64,000 nt of DNA, from assembly GCF_020443565.1 (NCBI RefSeq), contig NZ_JAIZZN010000003.1:169400-233399 (forward strand). Direction: 5' to 3'. The translations under genes and the position numbers were made by a program. Positions 35,171 through 44,773 of the stretch are shown one piece after another. The notes beneath the pieces were generated by a model, which saw only the letters and a list, made by a program, of their open reading frames with translations, was not told where the DNA came from and did not search any database. Within the stretch, counting starts at the first letter, position 1. Every line of letters starts with the position of its first letter. The DNA is from Clostridium sp. CS001 (GTDB lineage Bacteria; Bacillota; Clostridia; Clostridiales; Clostridiaceae).

Positions 35171-37486
35171 ATGAATAGAGAATTAACTCCAAAGAATATT
35201 ATTTATGAGTTCGATATTGAAGATATAAGCTTAAGAAGCCATACAGACTCAATGCCACAGTATCTTGATGCAATAGAAAATATTAAAACGGCTCTTAGTA
35301 TAGATGAAGAGGGTTTTAATATTTATTTAATAGAAGATTTTTCAAAACAAAACCTTAAAGATATTATTAAATATGTAAATAAGACTTTTGAAAATAAGGG
35401 TAAGCCAAAGGATATTTGTTATGTTTTATATGAAGATGAGAAATTACCCAAACCGATTTTTATAAGTAATGGGGGAGGGAATAAGTTGAGAGATGCTATT
35501 CTGAAAATGCAGAACCAATATTTAGAGTGCACATTTCAATTTTATAATAACTCCATAAATAAAGAAAAAGAAGAAATTAAAGAAAATATTCAAAAGCAAA
35601 GAAATGAGCTAATTACAAAACTTATTGATTTAGCAAAAGAGAAGGGCTTTGACATAAAATCCACTAATAGTGGGTTTAATTTCATTCCCTTAGGCAGTAG
35701 CGGTGAAATGACTGAAAATGAATATGATACATTAGACAAAGAGAACAGAGAAACTGTTTTAGAAACCGTAAGCATTTTAAAAGAAAAGGCTAGGAAGATA
35801 TTAGAGGAATTAAAAGATATTGAAGTAAGAGATATAGGTAAGATAAAAGAAATAATGAAGGTGTATTATGAAGATGAAATGAATGATTTAAAAGAAGAGT
35901 CTAAAAAAATGTTTATGGAGGATGAAGCCGTTCAGGATTACTTTGATGTAATATGTAGTAATATTGAAAATAACCTTATAGAGAACTACTCCTTAAGCTA
36001 TGATGAGGATGAGGAAAAGATAAATGAAATTATATATAAATATATCGTACATGTAATTGTAGATAACAGTAAAAATGAAACATCACCAGTGATATTTGAG
36101 CAAGACCCAAGTATAGCAAACTTACTTGGAAATATAGAATATGAAAATCATAATGGGGTCTATTCTACGGATATAGAGTTTATAAAAGGTGGTAGCATGT
36201 TAAAAGCAAATGAAGGATGTTTGATAATTAAGATAAATAATCTATTAAGTAACCCTTCAGCTTACTATTATTTAAAAAAAGCATTATTAACACAAGAGGT
36301 GGATGTATCCTCTAATAAAAGTTATTATGAGTTTCTTTCTTTAGGTACTTTAAAACCAGAACCTATACCAATTAAAGAGAAAGTGATCCTTATTGGAGAT
36401 TATGAGACTTATAATTTGCTTTATAACTACGATGAGGATTTTAGAAAGATTTTTACTATGAGGGCAGAATGTAATCCCATGCAGAATATAAACAATGATT
36501 TAAAAGAATCTTTGATATTTGAGATAAATAAGATTTGTAGTGAAAATGATTTTAAGTGTCTTACAAAGGGCGCTATAAGAGAAGTTGCAAAGATATTGTC
36601 TAGAAAGGCACAGAGCAGGAGCAAGATATACTATGACAAATATGAAATTAATAGGCTGTTAACATTATCAAATAATAAGGCTAAAGAAGAAAATAAGGAA
36701 GAGATTAGTGAAGAAGATATAATTCATATAGGTTATAAAAAAGATGTTGTAGAAAAGGAAATTCTAAATAGTTATATAGAAAAGAAAATGCTTATTGATG
36801 TTAAAGATATAAGGGTAGGTCAAATCAATGGATTATCAGTAATTGATACAGGATACTTTAGTTTTGGTAAACCAATAAAGATTACTTGCTGTTGTTATAA
36901 GGGTGAAGGGAATATTATAGATGTTCAAAAGGATAGCAATCTAAGTGGGAATATCCATACTAAGTCTATAAATATTCTAAAGGGATATATAAGCACCATT
37001 AATGGTGGATTCACTAAGTTGCCAGTGGATTTTCACTTAAGCTTTGAACAAATTTATGGAAAAGTAGATGGAGATAGTGCATCCGTTGCAGAAGTTATAT
37101 GTATGCTTTCAGCCCTAAGCAAAATACCAATAAAGCAAAGCATTGCTGTAACAGGTTCTATTAATCAATTTGGTGATGTTCAACCTATTGGGGGAGTAAA
37201 TGAAAAAATAGAAGGATTTTTTGGAGTGTGCAAAGCAATTGACACAGTAAAGGGAAAAGGTGTATTAATTCCTTTATCAAATGCAGAGGATTTGGTTTTA
37301 AGCGCGGAGGTTGAAATGGAAATTAAGAATGGGAACTTTCATATATACACTATGACCTCTATAGAAGATGCAATTGAGGTGCTAATGGGGGATTCAAATA
37401 CTAGCTTTAAGAAGGTAATGACTTCTATTAATAAGGAATTAAAAAAGTATAGTAATAAAAAGATTTTAAATAACAGTAATGTTTAA
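35171..37486 (+). CDS. Lon-family (S16) protease with degenerate ATPase domain
   Basis: The C-terminal third is a Lon peptidase domain with the catalytic Ser636 in DGDSAS and Lys679 in GGVNEKIEG; the 43-residue spacing equals that of E. coli Lon (679/722). The N-terminal part resembles the AAA_32 type ATPase domain of LonB/YcbZ-like proteins (ALSIDEEGFNIYLIED), but where the P-loop (GxxGxGKT) is expected there is EDFSKQN, and the Walker B strand reads CLIIKIN with Lys instead of Asp. A helical insertion rich in Glu and Lys (about residues 120-260) follows. At 771 residues the length is usual for the subfamily. It is a single gene, flanked by terminators. ATP-independent proteolysis, or a regulatory role, is inferred, not shown. 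Confidence 0.85.
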   Translation: MNRELTPKNIIYEFDIEDISLRSHTDSMPQYLDAIENIKTALSIDEEGFNIYLIEDFSKQNLKDIIKYVNKTFENKGKPKDICYVLYEDEKLPKPIFISNGGGNKLRDAILKMQNQYLECTFQFYNNSINKEKEEIKENIQKQRNELITKLIDLAKEKGFDIKSTNSGFNFIPLGSSGEMTENEYDTLDKENRETVLETVSILKEKARKILEELKDIEVRDIGKIKEIMKVYYEDEMNDLKEESKKMFMEDEAVQDYFDVICSNIENNLIENYSLSYDEDEEKINEIIYKYIVHVIVDNSKNETSPVIFEQDPSIANLLGNIEYENHNGVYSTDIEFIKGGSMLKANEGCLIIKINNLLSNPSAYYYLKKALLTQEVDVSSNKSYYEFLSLGTLKPEPIPIKEKVILIGDYETYNLLYNYDEDFRKIFTMRAECNPMQNINNDLKESLIFEINKICSENDFKCLTKGAIREVAKILSRKAQSRSKIYYDKYEINRLLTLSNNKAKEENKEEISEEDIIHIGYKKDVVEKEILNSYIEKKMLIDVKDIRVGQINGLSVIDTGYFSFGKPIKITCCCYKGEGNIIDVQKDSNLSGNIHTKSINILKGYISTINGGFTKLPVDFHLSFEQIYGKVDGDSASVAEVICMLSALSKIPIKQSIAVTGSINQFGDVQPIGGVNEKIEGFFGVCKAIDTVKGKGVLIPLSNAEDLVLSAEVEMEIKNGNFHIYTMTSIEDAIEVLMGDSNTSFKKVMTSINKELKKYSNKKILNNSNV

Positions 37487-37501
37487 GGTATATATTAGAA
37501 G

Positions 37502-37530
37502 AACGGGACAAAATATTTATGTCCCGTTTT
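37502..37530. terminator. Terminator between the Lon-like gene and ychF
   Basis: AACGGGACA (37502-37510) pairs with TGTCCCGTT (37520-37528) around nine bases and is followed by TTGTGATTT. It lies between the two convergent genes and probably serves the plus-strand gene best. Confidence 0.75.
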
Positions 37531-37551
37531 GTGATTTAAATACTGATTATT

Positions 37552-38649
37552 TTATACGTTAAATCTAAAATTAACTACATCCCCATCTTGCATAATATAC
37601 TCTTTTCCTTCAAGTCTAAATAGGCCCTTTTCTTTAGCAGCGGCTTCGCTACCACATTCAACTAACTTATCAAAGGAAACTATTTCTGCACGTATGAAAC
37701 CTCTTTCAATATCGGAGTGGATTTTTCCAGCTGCAGCAGGAGCTTTAGTTCCTATGTGTATAGTCCAAGCTCTTATTTCTTGAGGACCTGCAGTTAAATA
37801 GCTCATTAAACCTAATAACTTATAACTTGCGTGAATAAGCTTATCAAGGCCTGATTCATTGAGACCATATTCCTCTAAAAGTTGCATTTTTTCATCATCA
37901 TCTAAAGTGGATAATTCCTCCTCTAGTCTTGCGCAAACTACGATTACCTCTGAATTTTCATTTGCAGCAAATTCTTTAACCTTCTTAACCATATCATTTT
38001 CTATATTACCTGACATTAGATCATCCTCACTAATGTTTGCAGCATATAATACTGGCTTTGAAGTAATTAAGAAAAGGGTACTTGCAAAAGCAGCTTCCTC
38101 TTCGTTAAATTCTAATGTTCTAACTGGGAAGTTTGATTCAAGATGGTTTTTTATTCTTTCCATAAGTTCATATTCCATTTTGGCTGTTTTGTCACCGGAA
38201 CGAACAAGTTTTAATGATTTTTCCATTCTTCTTTCTAGAACGTCAAGGTCAGAAAAAATAAGTTCTAAATTAATAGTATCTATATCGCGAAGTGGATCTA
38301 CGCCGCCCTCTACATGCACCACATTGTCATCATGAAAGCATCTTACAACATGAACAATAGATTCTACTTCTCTAATGTGAGATAGAAATTTATTACCTAG
38401 TCCTTCTCCTTTGCTTGCCCCTTTTACAAGACCAGCTATATCATAAAATTCAATTGCAGTATGAATTTTCTTTTTGCTATTATAAATAGTTTGTAATACA
38501 TCCAATCTTTTGTCAGGTACACTAACAACCCCTACATTTGGTTCTATAGTACAAAATGGGTAGTTAGCAGATTCAGCACCTGCTTTTGTTATTGCATTAA
38601 ATAATGTGCTTTTTCCTACATTTGGTAAACCTACAATTCCTAATTTCAT
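37552..38649 (-). CDS. ychF: Redox-responsive ATPase YchF (OBG family)
   Basis: Universally conserved P-loop protein that binds ATP rather than GTP and associates with ribosomes. The 365-residue product starts MKLGIVGLPNVGKST, has the G1 loop GLPNVGKST, the G3-like DIAGLVKGASKGEGLGN, a coiled-coil region, and the C-terminal TGS domain (LTAGPQEIRAWTI, DIERGFIRAEIVSFDK). The first ATG of the frame (38659-38661) would overlap the AAAGGA site, whereas the ATG at 38647-38649 matches the family's N-terminus; it is chosen although its spacing is long. A promoter lies at 38698-38726. Confidence 0.95.
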   Translation of the reverse strand: MKLGIVGLPNVGKSTLFNAITKAGAESANYPFCTIEPNVGVVSVPDKRLDVLQTIYNSKKKIHTAIEFYDIAGLVKGASKGEGLGNKFLSHIREVESIVHVVRCFHDDNVVHVEGGVDPLRDIDTINLELIFSDLDVLERRMEKSLKLVRSGDKTAKMEYELMERIKNHLESNFPVRTLEFNEEEAAFASTLFLITSKPVLYAANISEDDLMSGNIENDMVKKVKEFAANENSEVIVVCARLEEELSTLDDDEKMQLLEEYGLNESGLDKLIHASYKLLGLMSYLTAGPQEIRAWTIHIGTKAPAAAGKIHSDIERGFIRAEIVSFDKLVECGSEAAAKEKGLFRLEGKEYIMQDGDVVNFRFNV

Positions 38650-38697
38650 ATATATGTACATTCCTTTCTTACGCTTAAGATTATTAATATCTTATAA

Positions 38698-38726
38698 ATT
38701 ATACTCTAGAACTTAAGTTACTTCAA
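38698..38726 (-). promoter_or_regulatory. Sigma-A promoter of ychF
   Basis: On the minus strand, TTGAAG (38721-38726) is followed by 17 bases and a perfect TATAAT (38698-38703), about 50 bases before the ychF start. The -35 box matches four of six consensus positions and spacing is optimal. Confidence 0.7.
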
Positions 38727-38912
38727 GAAAGTTTAAGGCATTTAAGGAAAGTAAATAGAGAATGCCTTTAAAACTCAGGAAATATAAGGGGTTTATGTGA
38801 TTATAGGTAACACGATACAATACAAGGGATAAATAATTGAATTTTTTTAAAAAAGTAATAATAGTTTAATAAAATAAGAAGGTATTTTCATTTTTCTATA
38901 GAATAATACTTA

Positions 38913-38949
38913 AAAGTGGTTTAAAATGGTTTAAAGTGGTTTAAAGTGG
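38913..38949 (+). promoter_or_regulatory. MraZ operator: four AAAGTGG boxes phased by 10 bp
   Basis: AAAGTGG at 38913-38919, AAAATGG at 38923-38929, AAAGTGG at 38933-38939 and 38943-38949, each followed by TTT or AGT, so the period is exactly 10 bp. MraZ is known to bind clustered direct repeats of this kind upstream of its own gene in E. coli and mycoplasmas. A fifth match, AAAGTGGGG at 39015-39023, lies at the mraZ ribosome site. The target gene follows at 39031. The remaining part of the ~370-bp gap holds an AAGGCATT/AATGCCTT hairpin (38735-38768) and otherwise nothing I recognise; no mraZ promoter could be assigned. Confidence 0.88.
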
Positions 38950-39030
38950 AGTGATTATTAAAATTAAAACATAATTATAAAATGAATTAATTTTATAACA
39001 TAGAGTAATAGTATAAAGTGGGGTAATAAA

Positions 39031-39459
39031 ATGTTTATCGGTGAATATCAACATGCCATTGATAGTAAAAACAGAATAATTATTCCCACTAAGTTTCGAG
39101 AAGGGTTAGGAGGCGAATTTATATTCACTAAGGGCCTAGATGGATGTTTATACATATACACCATGGATGAGTGGATGATAATGGAGGAAAAGCTAAAGAA
39201 GCTTCCATTAACTAGCAAAGATGCAAGAGCTTTTGTAAGGTTTTTCTTCTCAGGTGCCAACGAGGTAACCATAGATAAACAAGGAAGAGCGTTAATACCC
39301 CAAAACTTATGTGAATATGCTTCAATTGAAAAGGAAATAGTAAGTATAGGAGTATCCACTAGAATAGAAATATGGGCCAAGGATAAATGGGATAAGTATA
39401 ACGATTCAGATATAAATTTTGATGAGATAGCGGAAAAAATGGTTGAATTAGGTATATAA
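39031..39459 (+). CDS. mraZ: Transcriptional regulator MraZ
   Basis: First gene of the division and cell-wall cluster. The 142-residue product is a tandem of two AbrB-like swapped hairpin domains, starting [20 protein letters not shown] and with the second copy [17 protein letters not shown]. MraZ forms a ring and binds DNA repeats upstream of its operon, here at 38913-38949. The ATG is preceded by GTGGGGTAATAAA. It is followed by rsmH after 13 bases. Autoregulation is expected. Confidence 0.96.
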   Translation: MFIGEYQHAIDSKNRIIIPTKFREGLGGEFIFTKGLDGCLYIYTMDEWMIMEEKLKKLPLTSKDARAFVRFFFSGANEVTIDKQGRALIPQNLCEYASIEKEIVSIGVSTRIEIWAKDKWDKYNDSDINFDEIAEKMVELGI

Positions 39460-39472
39460 AAGGAGAGTAAAT

Positions 39473-40405
39473 ATGGAATTTAAGCATATATCAGTTTTAT
39501 TAAATGAGTGCCTTGATGCATTAGATATTAAGGAAGATGGAATTTATGTGGATTGTACATTAGGGGGTGCTGGGCATTCTTTAGAAATTTTAAAAAGGCT
39601 GTCAAAAAATGGACGTTTGATTGGAATTGATCAAGACGTAGATGCATTAAAAGCTGCAAAGGAAAAGCTAAAAGATTTTAATAATGTTACATATGTACAC
39701 GATAATTTTTATAATATTGAAGCTATATTGAAAAAACTGGATATTGAAAAGGTAGACGGTATTCTTATGGATTTAGGAGTCTCTTCCTTTCAATTAGATG
39801 AAACAGAGCGTGGTTTTAGCTACATGAGGGATGCAACTCTTGATATGAGGATGGATAGAAGTCAAAGCTTATCTGCACATGGGGTAGTGAATAGTTACAG
39901 TGAGGAGCAAATAGCAGAGGTTTTAAGAGATTACGGAGAAGAAAAGTTCTCAAAGAGAATAGCTAATTTCATAGTAGATAGACGTAAGGATAAATCAATA
40001 GATACTACTTTGGAATTAGTAAACATAATAGATGCAGCTATTCCTGCAAAGTACAAGAGAGACGGCGGGCATCCAGCAAAAAGGACCTTCCAAGGTATAA
40101 GAATTGAAGTAAATGGAGAATTAAGAATTTTAAATAAAGCAATAGAAGATGGAGTACATAGACTTAATAGTGGTGGAAGAATAGCGGTTATCACTTTTCA
40201 TTCACTAGAAGATAGAATTATTAAGAATAGTTTTAAAGCCCTTCAAGACCCTTGTAAATGTCCAAAACAATTACCAATGTGTGTGTGTGGTAAGACAGCA
40301 ATAATAAAACTTATAACTAGAAAACCTTTAGGAGCAACAGAGGAAGAATTAGAGGTAAATTCAAGAAGTAGAAGTGCAAAACTAAGAGTGGCAGAAAAGA
40401 TTTAG
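39473..40405 (+). CDS. rsmH: 16S rRNA (cytosine-1402-N4)-methyltransferase RsmH
   Basis: SAM-dependent enzyme methylating N4 of C1402 in 16S rRNA; partner of RsmI. The 310-residue product has [14 protein letters not shown] at the N-terminus, the SAM loop [12 protein letters not shown], the catalytic-site [20 protein letters not shown] and [20 protein letters not shown]. All are strongly conserved in RsmH (MraW). It follows mraZ in the standard order; AGGAGAG supplies the ribosome site. Confidence 0.97.
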   Translation: MEFKHISVLLNECLDALDIKEDGIYVDCTLGGAGHSLEILKRLSKNGRLIGIDQDVDALKAAKEKLKDFNNVTYVHDNFYNIEAILKKLDIEKVDGILMDLGVSSFQLDETERGFSYMRDATLDMRMDRSQSLSAHGVVNSYSEEQIAEVLRDYGEEKFSKRIANFIVDRRKDKSIDTTLELVNIIDAAIPAKYKRDGGHPAKRTFQGIRIEVNGELRILNKAIEDGVHRLNSGGRIAVITFHSLEDRIIKNSFKALQDPCKCPKQLPMCVCGKTAIIKLITRKPLGATEEELEVNSRSRSAKLRVAEKI

Positions 40406-40432
40406 TTCTAAATTTTGGGTGGGGTGAATAAA

Positions 40433-40918
40433 GTGATAATAGAAAAAAACAAGTTTAAAGTACTTGGGAATACTGTGCTAGCACCAGATGAAACCTTTAA
40501 AAAACAAAAACATGAGGATTTAGAAAAGTCACTAGAACAAATTAAACATAAAAAAAGACTAAAGAATATGAAAAAGAAAAAACACACACTTATAAACATA
40601 TTATTAGGTTTTGTTGTTGGAGTAACTATTATTGCAAGGTACTCTATGATTTACAATTATCAAAATGCAACCTTTAAAGCTAAAGCTGAAATAGAGGTAT
40701 TAAACAAAGAAAATGAAGCATATAAAATACAACTAATTAAATTTAAAAATATAAGTTACATTGAGGAAATTGCTACGGAAAAACTTCATATGGTTAAACC
40801 GAGAATTAGCGATATACAATACTATAATTTAAGTAAAAATAACTTGGAAACTAAGGAAGCTTCAGAAGTGAAAATAAGTAATACTATAATAAGTAAAATA
40901 AAAAATATAATATTTTAA
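40433..40918 (+). CDS. ftsL: Cell-division protein FtsL-like
   Basis: The 161-residue product has a Lys-rich cytoplasmic N-terminus (residues 1-55), one membrane helix near 60-80 (LINILLGFVVGVTIIARYSM), and a short extracytoplasmic coiled-coil segment (KAEIEVLNKENEAYKIQLIK), the architecture of FtsL/DivIC. Sequence alone is weak evidence, but the position between rsmH and the PBP gene is that of ftsL. Start: GTG at 40433, seven bases after GGGGTG; the upstream TTG at 40415 is less likely. Confidence 0.8.
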   Translation: MIIEKNKFKVLGNTVLAPDETFKKQKHEDLEKSLEQIKHKKRLKNMKKKKHTLINILLGFVVGVTIIARYSMIYNYQNATFKAKAEIEVLNKENEAYKIQLIKFKNISYIEEIATEKLHMVKPRISDIQYYNLSKNNLETKEASEVKISNTIISKIKNIIF

Positions 40919-40944
40919 GTGTCAAAGCATAAGGAGGAACTGAT

Positions 40945-43134
40945 TTGGCAAGAGAAGAGTATAGAGACAAGGTATTAGTTAAACGTAGAATGTTAGTTGT
41001 CTTTTTCATACTTTTTCTTTTGTTTTTTCTATTGGTTAGTAGGTTAAGCTACGTAATGATAGTAAAAGGAAAGGATTATAAAGAAAGAGCGATTTTGCAG
41101 TGGACAAGTGATGTTCGTATTGCAGCAAAACGGGGACGAATTTTAGATAGAAATGGAAAGGAACTCGCTATAAGTGCAAATGTTTTTAGAGTAGACTTAG
41201 ATCTTAATTCATTACGAGACTCTACAGCGAAAAATAAATTAACTATGCAGGATATTGCACCAGATCTTTCTAAAATACTCGGAATGGACTCTAATGATGT
41301 TTTATCTACTCTGACTAAAAGGAGCTCGACGGGTAAACTTATTGGAGGAGCAATTTTAAAAAGAAGAATAGATAAAGATATGGCTGATAAGATTAGTGAT
41401 TTCTCAAAGGCGCATAAACTTCGAGGAATTGTTATTACTGGGGATACAAAAAGATATTATCCAAATAATAATTTTTTGGCAAATGTTCTAGGACATACTA
41501 ATACTGATGGGAATGGACTCGTGGGAGTTGAACTATACTACGATAAATATTTATCTGGTATACCGGGAATGAAGATTTCAGAAACTGATAGGAAAAGCGA
41601 GGAATTACCTTATACAATATCAGATTATGCAAAGCCAATAGATGGGAAAGATGTAGTTCTTACTATTGATGAAATGATTCAATATTTCTGTGAGAAAGCA
41701 GCGGAGCAGGCTATGATTGACAACAAAGCAGCTGCAGTTACTATAGTTGCAATGAACCCTAAAAATGGGGAAGTACTAGGTATGGTTAACAAACCAGACT
41801 ATGACCCCAACAATCCTTGGGATGTTAGTAAAAGTTATGACGAAAATCAAAAGGCATGGAGAAATAGAGCTGTAAGTGATACCTTTGAACCGGGATCTAT
41901 TTTTAAAGTCATAACAGCCACTGCAGCAATGGAAGAAAAAGTAGTAGAGGAAAAAAGTGAATTTAATTGTAATGGAAGTACTGTAGTTTCCGGAAGAACA
42001 ATAAAATGTTGGAAAACTACAGGTCATGGACATCAAACTTTTGTGGATATTCTAAAGAATTCCTGTAACGTTGGCTTTATGGAGCTTGGTAAAAGATTGG
42101 GACCAGAAAAATTAAATAAGTACATTAAGCTATTCGGTTTTGGAGTGCGGACTGGGATTGATTTAAATGGAGAAGCTTCAGGGATAATTAGAAAAACAGA
42201 AAATATAAGCCCTCTTGATTTAGCAACAATATCCTTTGGTCAAAATAATACATTATCTTGTATGCAGTATCTAACGGCACTAAATGCCATTGCAAATGGA
42301 GGTAAGCTTATAACTCCACATGTTATGAAGGAAATAGTGGATTATGATGATTTGGGAAAAAAAGAAGTTATACAAGCCTATTCAAAGTATAATGAAAGAA
42401 AGATAATAGACGAGCCAATTGCAAAAGAGCTAAGGGGTTACCTTGAGCAGGTTGTAGAAAATGGTGGTGGTAAAAAGGCTTATATTGCAGGATACCATAT
42501 TGCTGGTAAGACAGGAACTGCTCAAAAGGTTATAGATGGTAAGTATGCCCCACAAAAATATGTTTCATCATTTGCGGGAATGGCACCAGCAAATGATCCT
42601 CAAATATCCTTATTAATTTCAATTGATGAGCCAGACCCATCTAATTATTATGGCGGTCAAATTGCCACTGTAGTAGCAAAACAAGTTTTTAATGATATTT
42701 TTAATTATTTATCCTTTAAATCTGATGCTTCTAGTGAAGAAGTTTCAAAAAGCTTATTAAAGGATGTTATTGTGCCAGAGGTAAGGGGTCTCAAAAAAGC
42801 TGAAGCTGAAAAATTATTAAAAGAAAGCAATTTAAAATTTAAATTAAGCTCAGATGGAGAAAATATTACTGACATGACACCGAAACCTGGATACACTGTT
42901 AAAGAAGGAACGCAGATTATTTTACACACTGATATAAAAGAACAATATGGTAATATAGTTATGGTTCCAAACATTAAAGGTAATAGTTCGGAAAGGGCTA
43001 GTGAAATTTTAAATAGTCTCGGGCTAAAAGTTCAATTTGTTGGTGAAGGAATAGCTTCAGAGCAAAGCATAGAAGGTATAGAGGTGAAAAAAGGTACTAC
43101 GGTGACCGTACATCTAGACCTTATGGCGGATTAG
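40945..43134 (+). CDS. Class B penicillin-binding protein with PASTA domains (FtsI/SpoVD type)
   Basis: Bitopic transpeptidase of the divisome or of spore cortex formation. The 729-residue product has a membrane helix (about residues 15-36), PBP dimerisation domain, and transpeptidase domain with the active-site motifs SIFK (Ser about 318), SCN (about 372) and KTG (about 522). Two PASTA domains close the protein at about 605-665 and 670-729 (VPEVRGLKKAEAEKLLKES). The start is TTG behind AAGGAGG. Only one PBP gene is in this cluster; whether it acts in vegetative division (FtsI/Pbp2B) or as SpoVD cannot be settled from sequence. Confidence 0.93.
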   Translation: MAREEYRDKVLVKRRMLVVFFILFLLFFLLVSRLSYVMIVKGKDYKERAILQWTSDVRIAAKRGRILDRNGKELAISANVFRVDLDLNSLRDSTAKNKLTMQDIAPDLSKILGMDSNDVLSTLTKRSSTGKLIGGAILKRRIDKDMADKISDFSKAHKLRGIVITGDTKRYYPNNNFLANVLGHTNTDGNGLVGVELYYDKYLSGIPGMKISETDRKSEELPYTISDYAKPIDGKDVVLTIDEMIQYFCEKAAEQAMIDNKAAAVTIVAMNPKNGEVLGMVNKPDYDPNNPWDVSKSYDENQKAWRNRAVSDTFEPGSIFKVITATAAMEEKVVEEKSEFNCNGSTVVSGRTIKCWKTTGHGHQTFVDILKNSCNVGFMELGKRLGPEKLNKYIKLFGFGVRTGIDLNGEASGIIRKTENISPLDLATISFGQNNTLSCMQYLTALNAIANGGKLITPHVMKEIVDYDDLGKKEVIQAYSKYNERKIIDEPIAKELRGYLEQVVENGGGKKAYIAGYHIAGKTGTAQKVIDGKYAPQKYVSSFAGMAPANDPQISLLISIDEPDPSNYYGGQIATVVAKQVFNDIFNYLSFKSDASSEEVSKSLLKDVIVPEVRGLKKAEAEKLLKESNLKFKLSSDGENITDMTPKPGYTVKEGTQIILHTDIKEQYGNIVMVPNIKGNSSERASEILNSLGLKVQFVGEGIASEQSIEGIEVKKGTTVTVHLDLMAD

Positions 43135-43175
43135 ATAAATACAGTGTATAATTATATTGATGAAAATAATAAAAA

Positions 43176-43206
43176 CCGACAGGATTCAGCATTTCTGAAC
43201 TGTCGG
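43176..43206 (+). repeat. Hairpin between the PBP gene and murE
   Basis: CCGACAG (43176-43182) pairs with CTGTCGG (43200-43206), and TTCAG (43185-43189) with CTGAA (43195-43199), giving a two-stage stem with a two-base bulge. There is no T-run after it (ATTTGCC), so it may be an RNA stability or attenuation element rather than a full terminator. Confidence 0.5.
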
Positions 43207-43327
43207 ATTTGCCATGTAAAAGGCTATTGTTATTACAAAAAATAAATTTGCCTTGTATACTATTTTAAAAAAAGGTTAGTAATAAAGAAGAATTAAATTT
43301 TGTGTAATGATTTGAGGAGTGATAAAT

Positions 43328-44773
43328 ATGAAGTTGCGAGATATTATGGAGAATACTAATTTAGATATAATCCAAGGCAGTATTGATTTGGAAATAAATA
43401 GAATACAATACGATTCAAGAAAAGTTAACCAAGGGGATGTATTTTTCTGCATTGATGGATATAATGTTGATGGCCATAAATACATTCAGGATGCCATTAA
43501 TAATGGAGCTATCGCTATAGTATGTCAAAAGGATATAGATATGGATTTTAAAAACTGTAGTGTGATTAAAGCTAAGGACAGCAGAAAAGCGCTAGCCATA
43601 AGTGCAGCTAACTACTATAAAAATCCTAGTAGAAAGATGAAAATTATAGGAATCACAGGGACGAATGGAAAGACAACCTCTGCTTTTATGATTAAAGAAA
43701 TTTTGCAGCAAAAGGGGTATAAGGTTGGACTAATTGGGACAATAGCGAACTATATTGAAAAGAAGAAAATTCATACTGAGAGAACTACTCCAGAATCACT
43801 TGAACTACATGAACTATTTTCACAAATGGTGGAGTGTAAGGTGGACTATTGTGTTATGGAGGTATCTTCTCATTCTTTGAGCTTAGACAGGGTATATGGA
43901 ATAGAGTTTTGTGAAAGTATATTTACTAATTTGACTCAAGATCATTTAGATTTCCATAAAACCTTCGAAAATTATTTTAATGCAAAATTAATGTTATTTA
44001 AAAATACCAAAAACTCTATAATTAATATTGATGATGTATATGGTGAAAAAGCGTATAGCTTAATTAAAGATAATAAGCTAAGTTTTGGATTAAATAATTC
44101 AGATGTTATGGCTATTGATATAAAAGTACATTCAAGAGGCAGTAAATTTACATTAAAATATGAAAGTAATTCCTTTGAAGTTGAGTTGAGTATACCAGGA
44201 AACTACAATGTATATAATGCCCTTGGTGCTATAGCCGTTTGTTTAAGTCAAGGAGTAGAACCATCATTAATTAAAATAGCACTTAAGAAGGTTCAAGTGC
44301 CTGGAAGATGTGAACTTGTTAAGGATACCCATAACCTTGGGTTTGAAATAATTTTAGACTATGCACATTCCCCTGATGGCCTTGAGAATATATTAAAAAC
44401 TGCTAGGGAATTTACAAAGGGCAAGCTTATATGTGTTTTTGGATGCGGCGGAGATAGGGATAAAACCAAAAGACCTATAATGGGAAGAATAGGAAGTCAG
44501 CTATGTGATGCATTAGTAATTACTTCTGACAATCCAAGAAATGAAGATCCTTTGGAAATAATCAATGATATAGTTAAAGGAATGGAAAAACATAATTTTG
44601 AAATTATAGAAAGTAGAAAAGAAGCAATAAAAAGAGCTATGGAAGTTGCTAGTTCTGGCGATGTAATTGTTATTGCAGGAAAAGGTCATGAGGACTATCA
44701 GATTTTAAAAGATAAAACTATACATTTTGATGAAAGAGAAGTTGTTTCAGAGATAATAAAGGAGCGATTCTAG
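43328..44773 (+). CDS. murE: UDP-MurNAc-L-Ala-D-Glu:meso-diaminopimelate ligase MurE
   Basis: Adds the third amino acid to the peptidoglycan stem. The 481-residue product has the three Mur-ligase domains with the P-loop GTNGKTT near residue 112 and the specificity signature DNPRNEDP near residue 401, diagnostic of meso-diaminopimelate rather than lysine. Start: ATG at 43328, eight bases after GAGGAG; the GTG at 43319 overlaps that site. The stop TAG directly abuts the murF ATG. Confidence 0.95.
   Translation: MKLRDIMENTNLDIIQGSIDLEINRIQYDSRKVNQGDVFFCIDGYNVDGHKYIQDAINNGAIAIVCQKDIDMDFKNCSVIKAKDSRKALAISAANYYKNPSRKMKIIGITGTNGKTTSAFMIKEILQQKGYKVGLIGTIANYIEKKKIHTERTTPESLELHELFSQMVECKVDYCVMEVSSHSLSLDRVYGIEFCESIFTNLTQDHLDFHKTFENYFNAKLMLFKNTKNSIINIDDVYGEKAYSLIKDNKLSFGLNNSDVMAIDIKVHSRGSKFTLKYESNSFEVELSIPGNYNVYNALGAIAVCLSQGVEPSLIKIALKKVQVPGRCELVKDTHNLGFEIILDYAHSPDGLENILKTAREFTKGKLICVFGCGGDRDKTKRPIMGRIGSQLCDALVITSDNPRNEDPLEIINDIVKGMEKHNFEIIESRKEAIKRAMEVASSGDVIVIAGKGHEDYQILKDKTIHFDEREVVSEIIKERF

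Noticed and set aside
39048..40194. Several reverse-strand open frames across mraZ and rsmH
   Set aside because: They lie antisense to well-conserved genes, lack ribosome sites and have no family resemblance.
43176..43206. Terminator between the PBP gene and murE
   Set aside because: The hairpin is good but has no T-run, so it is listed as a hairpin and not as a terminator.
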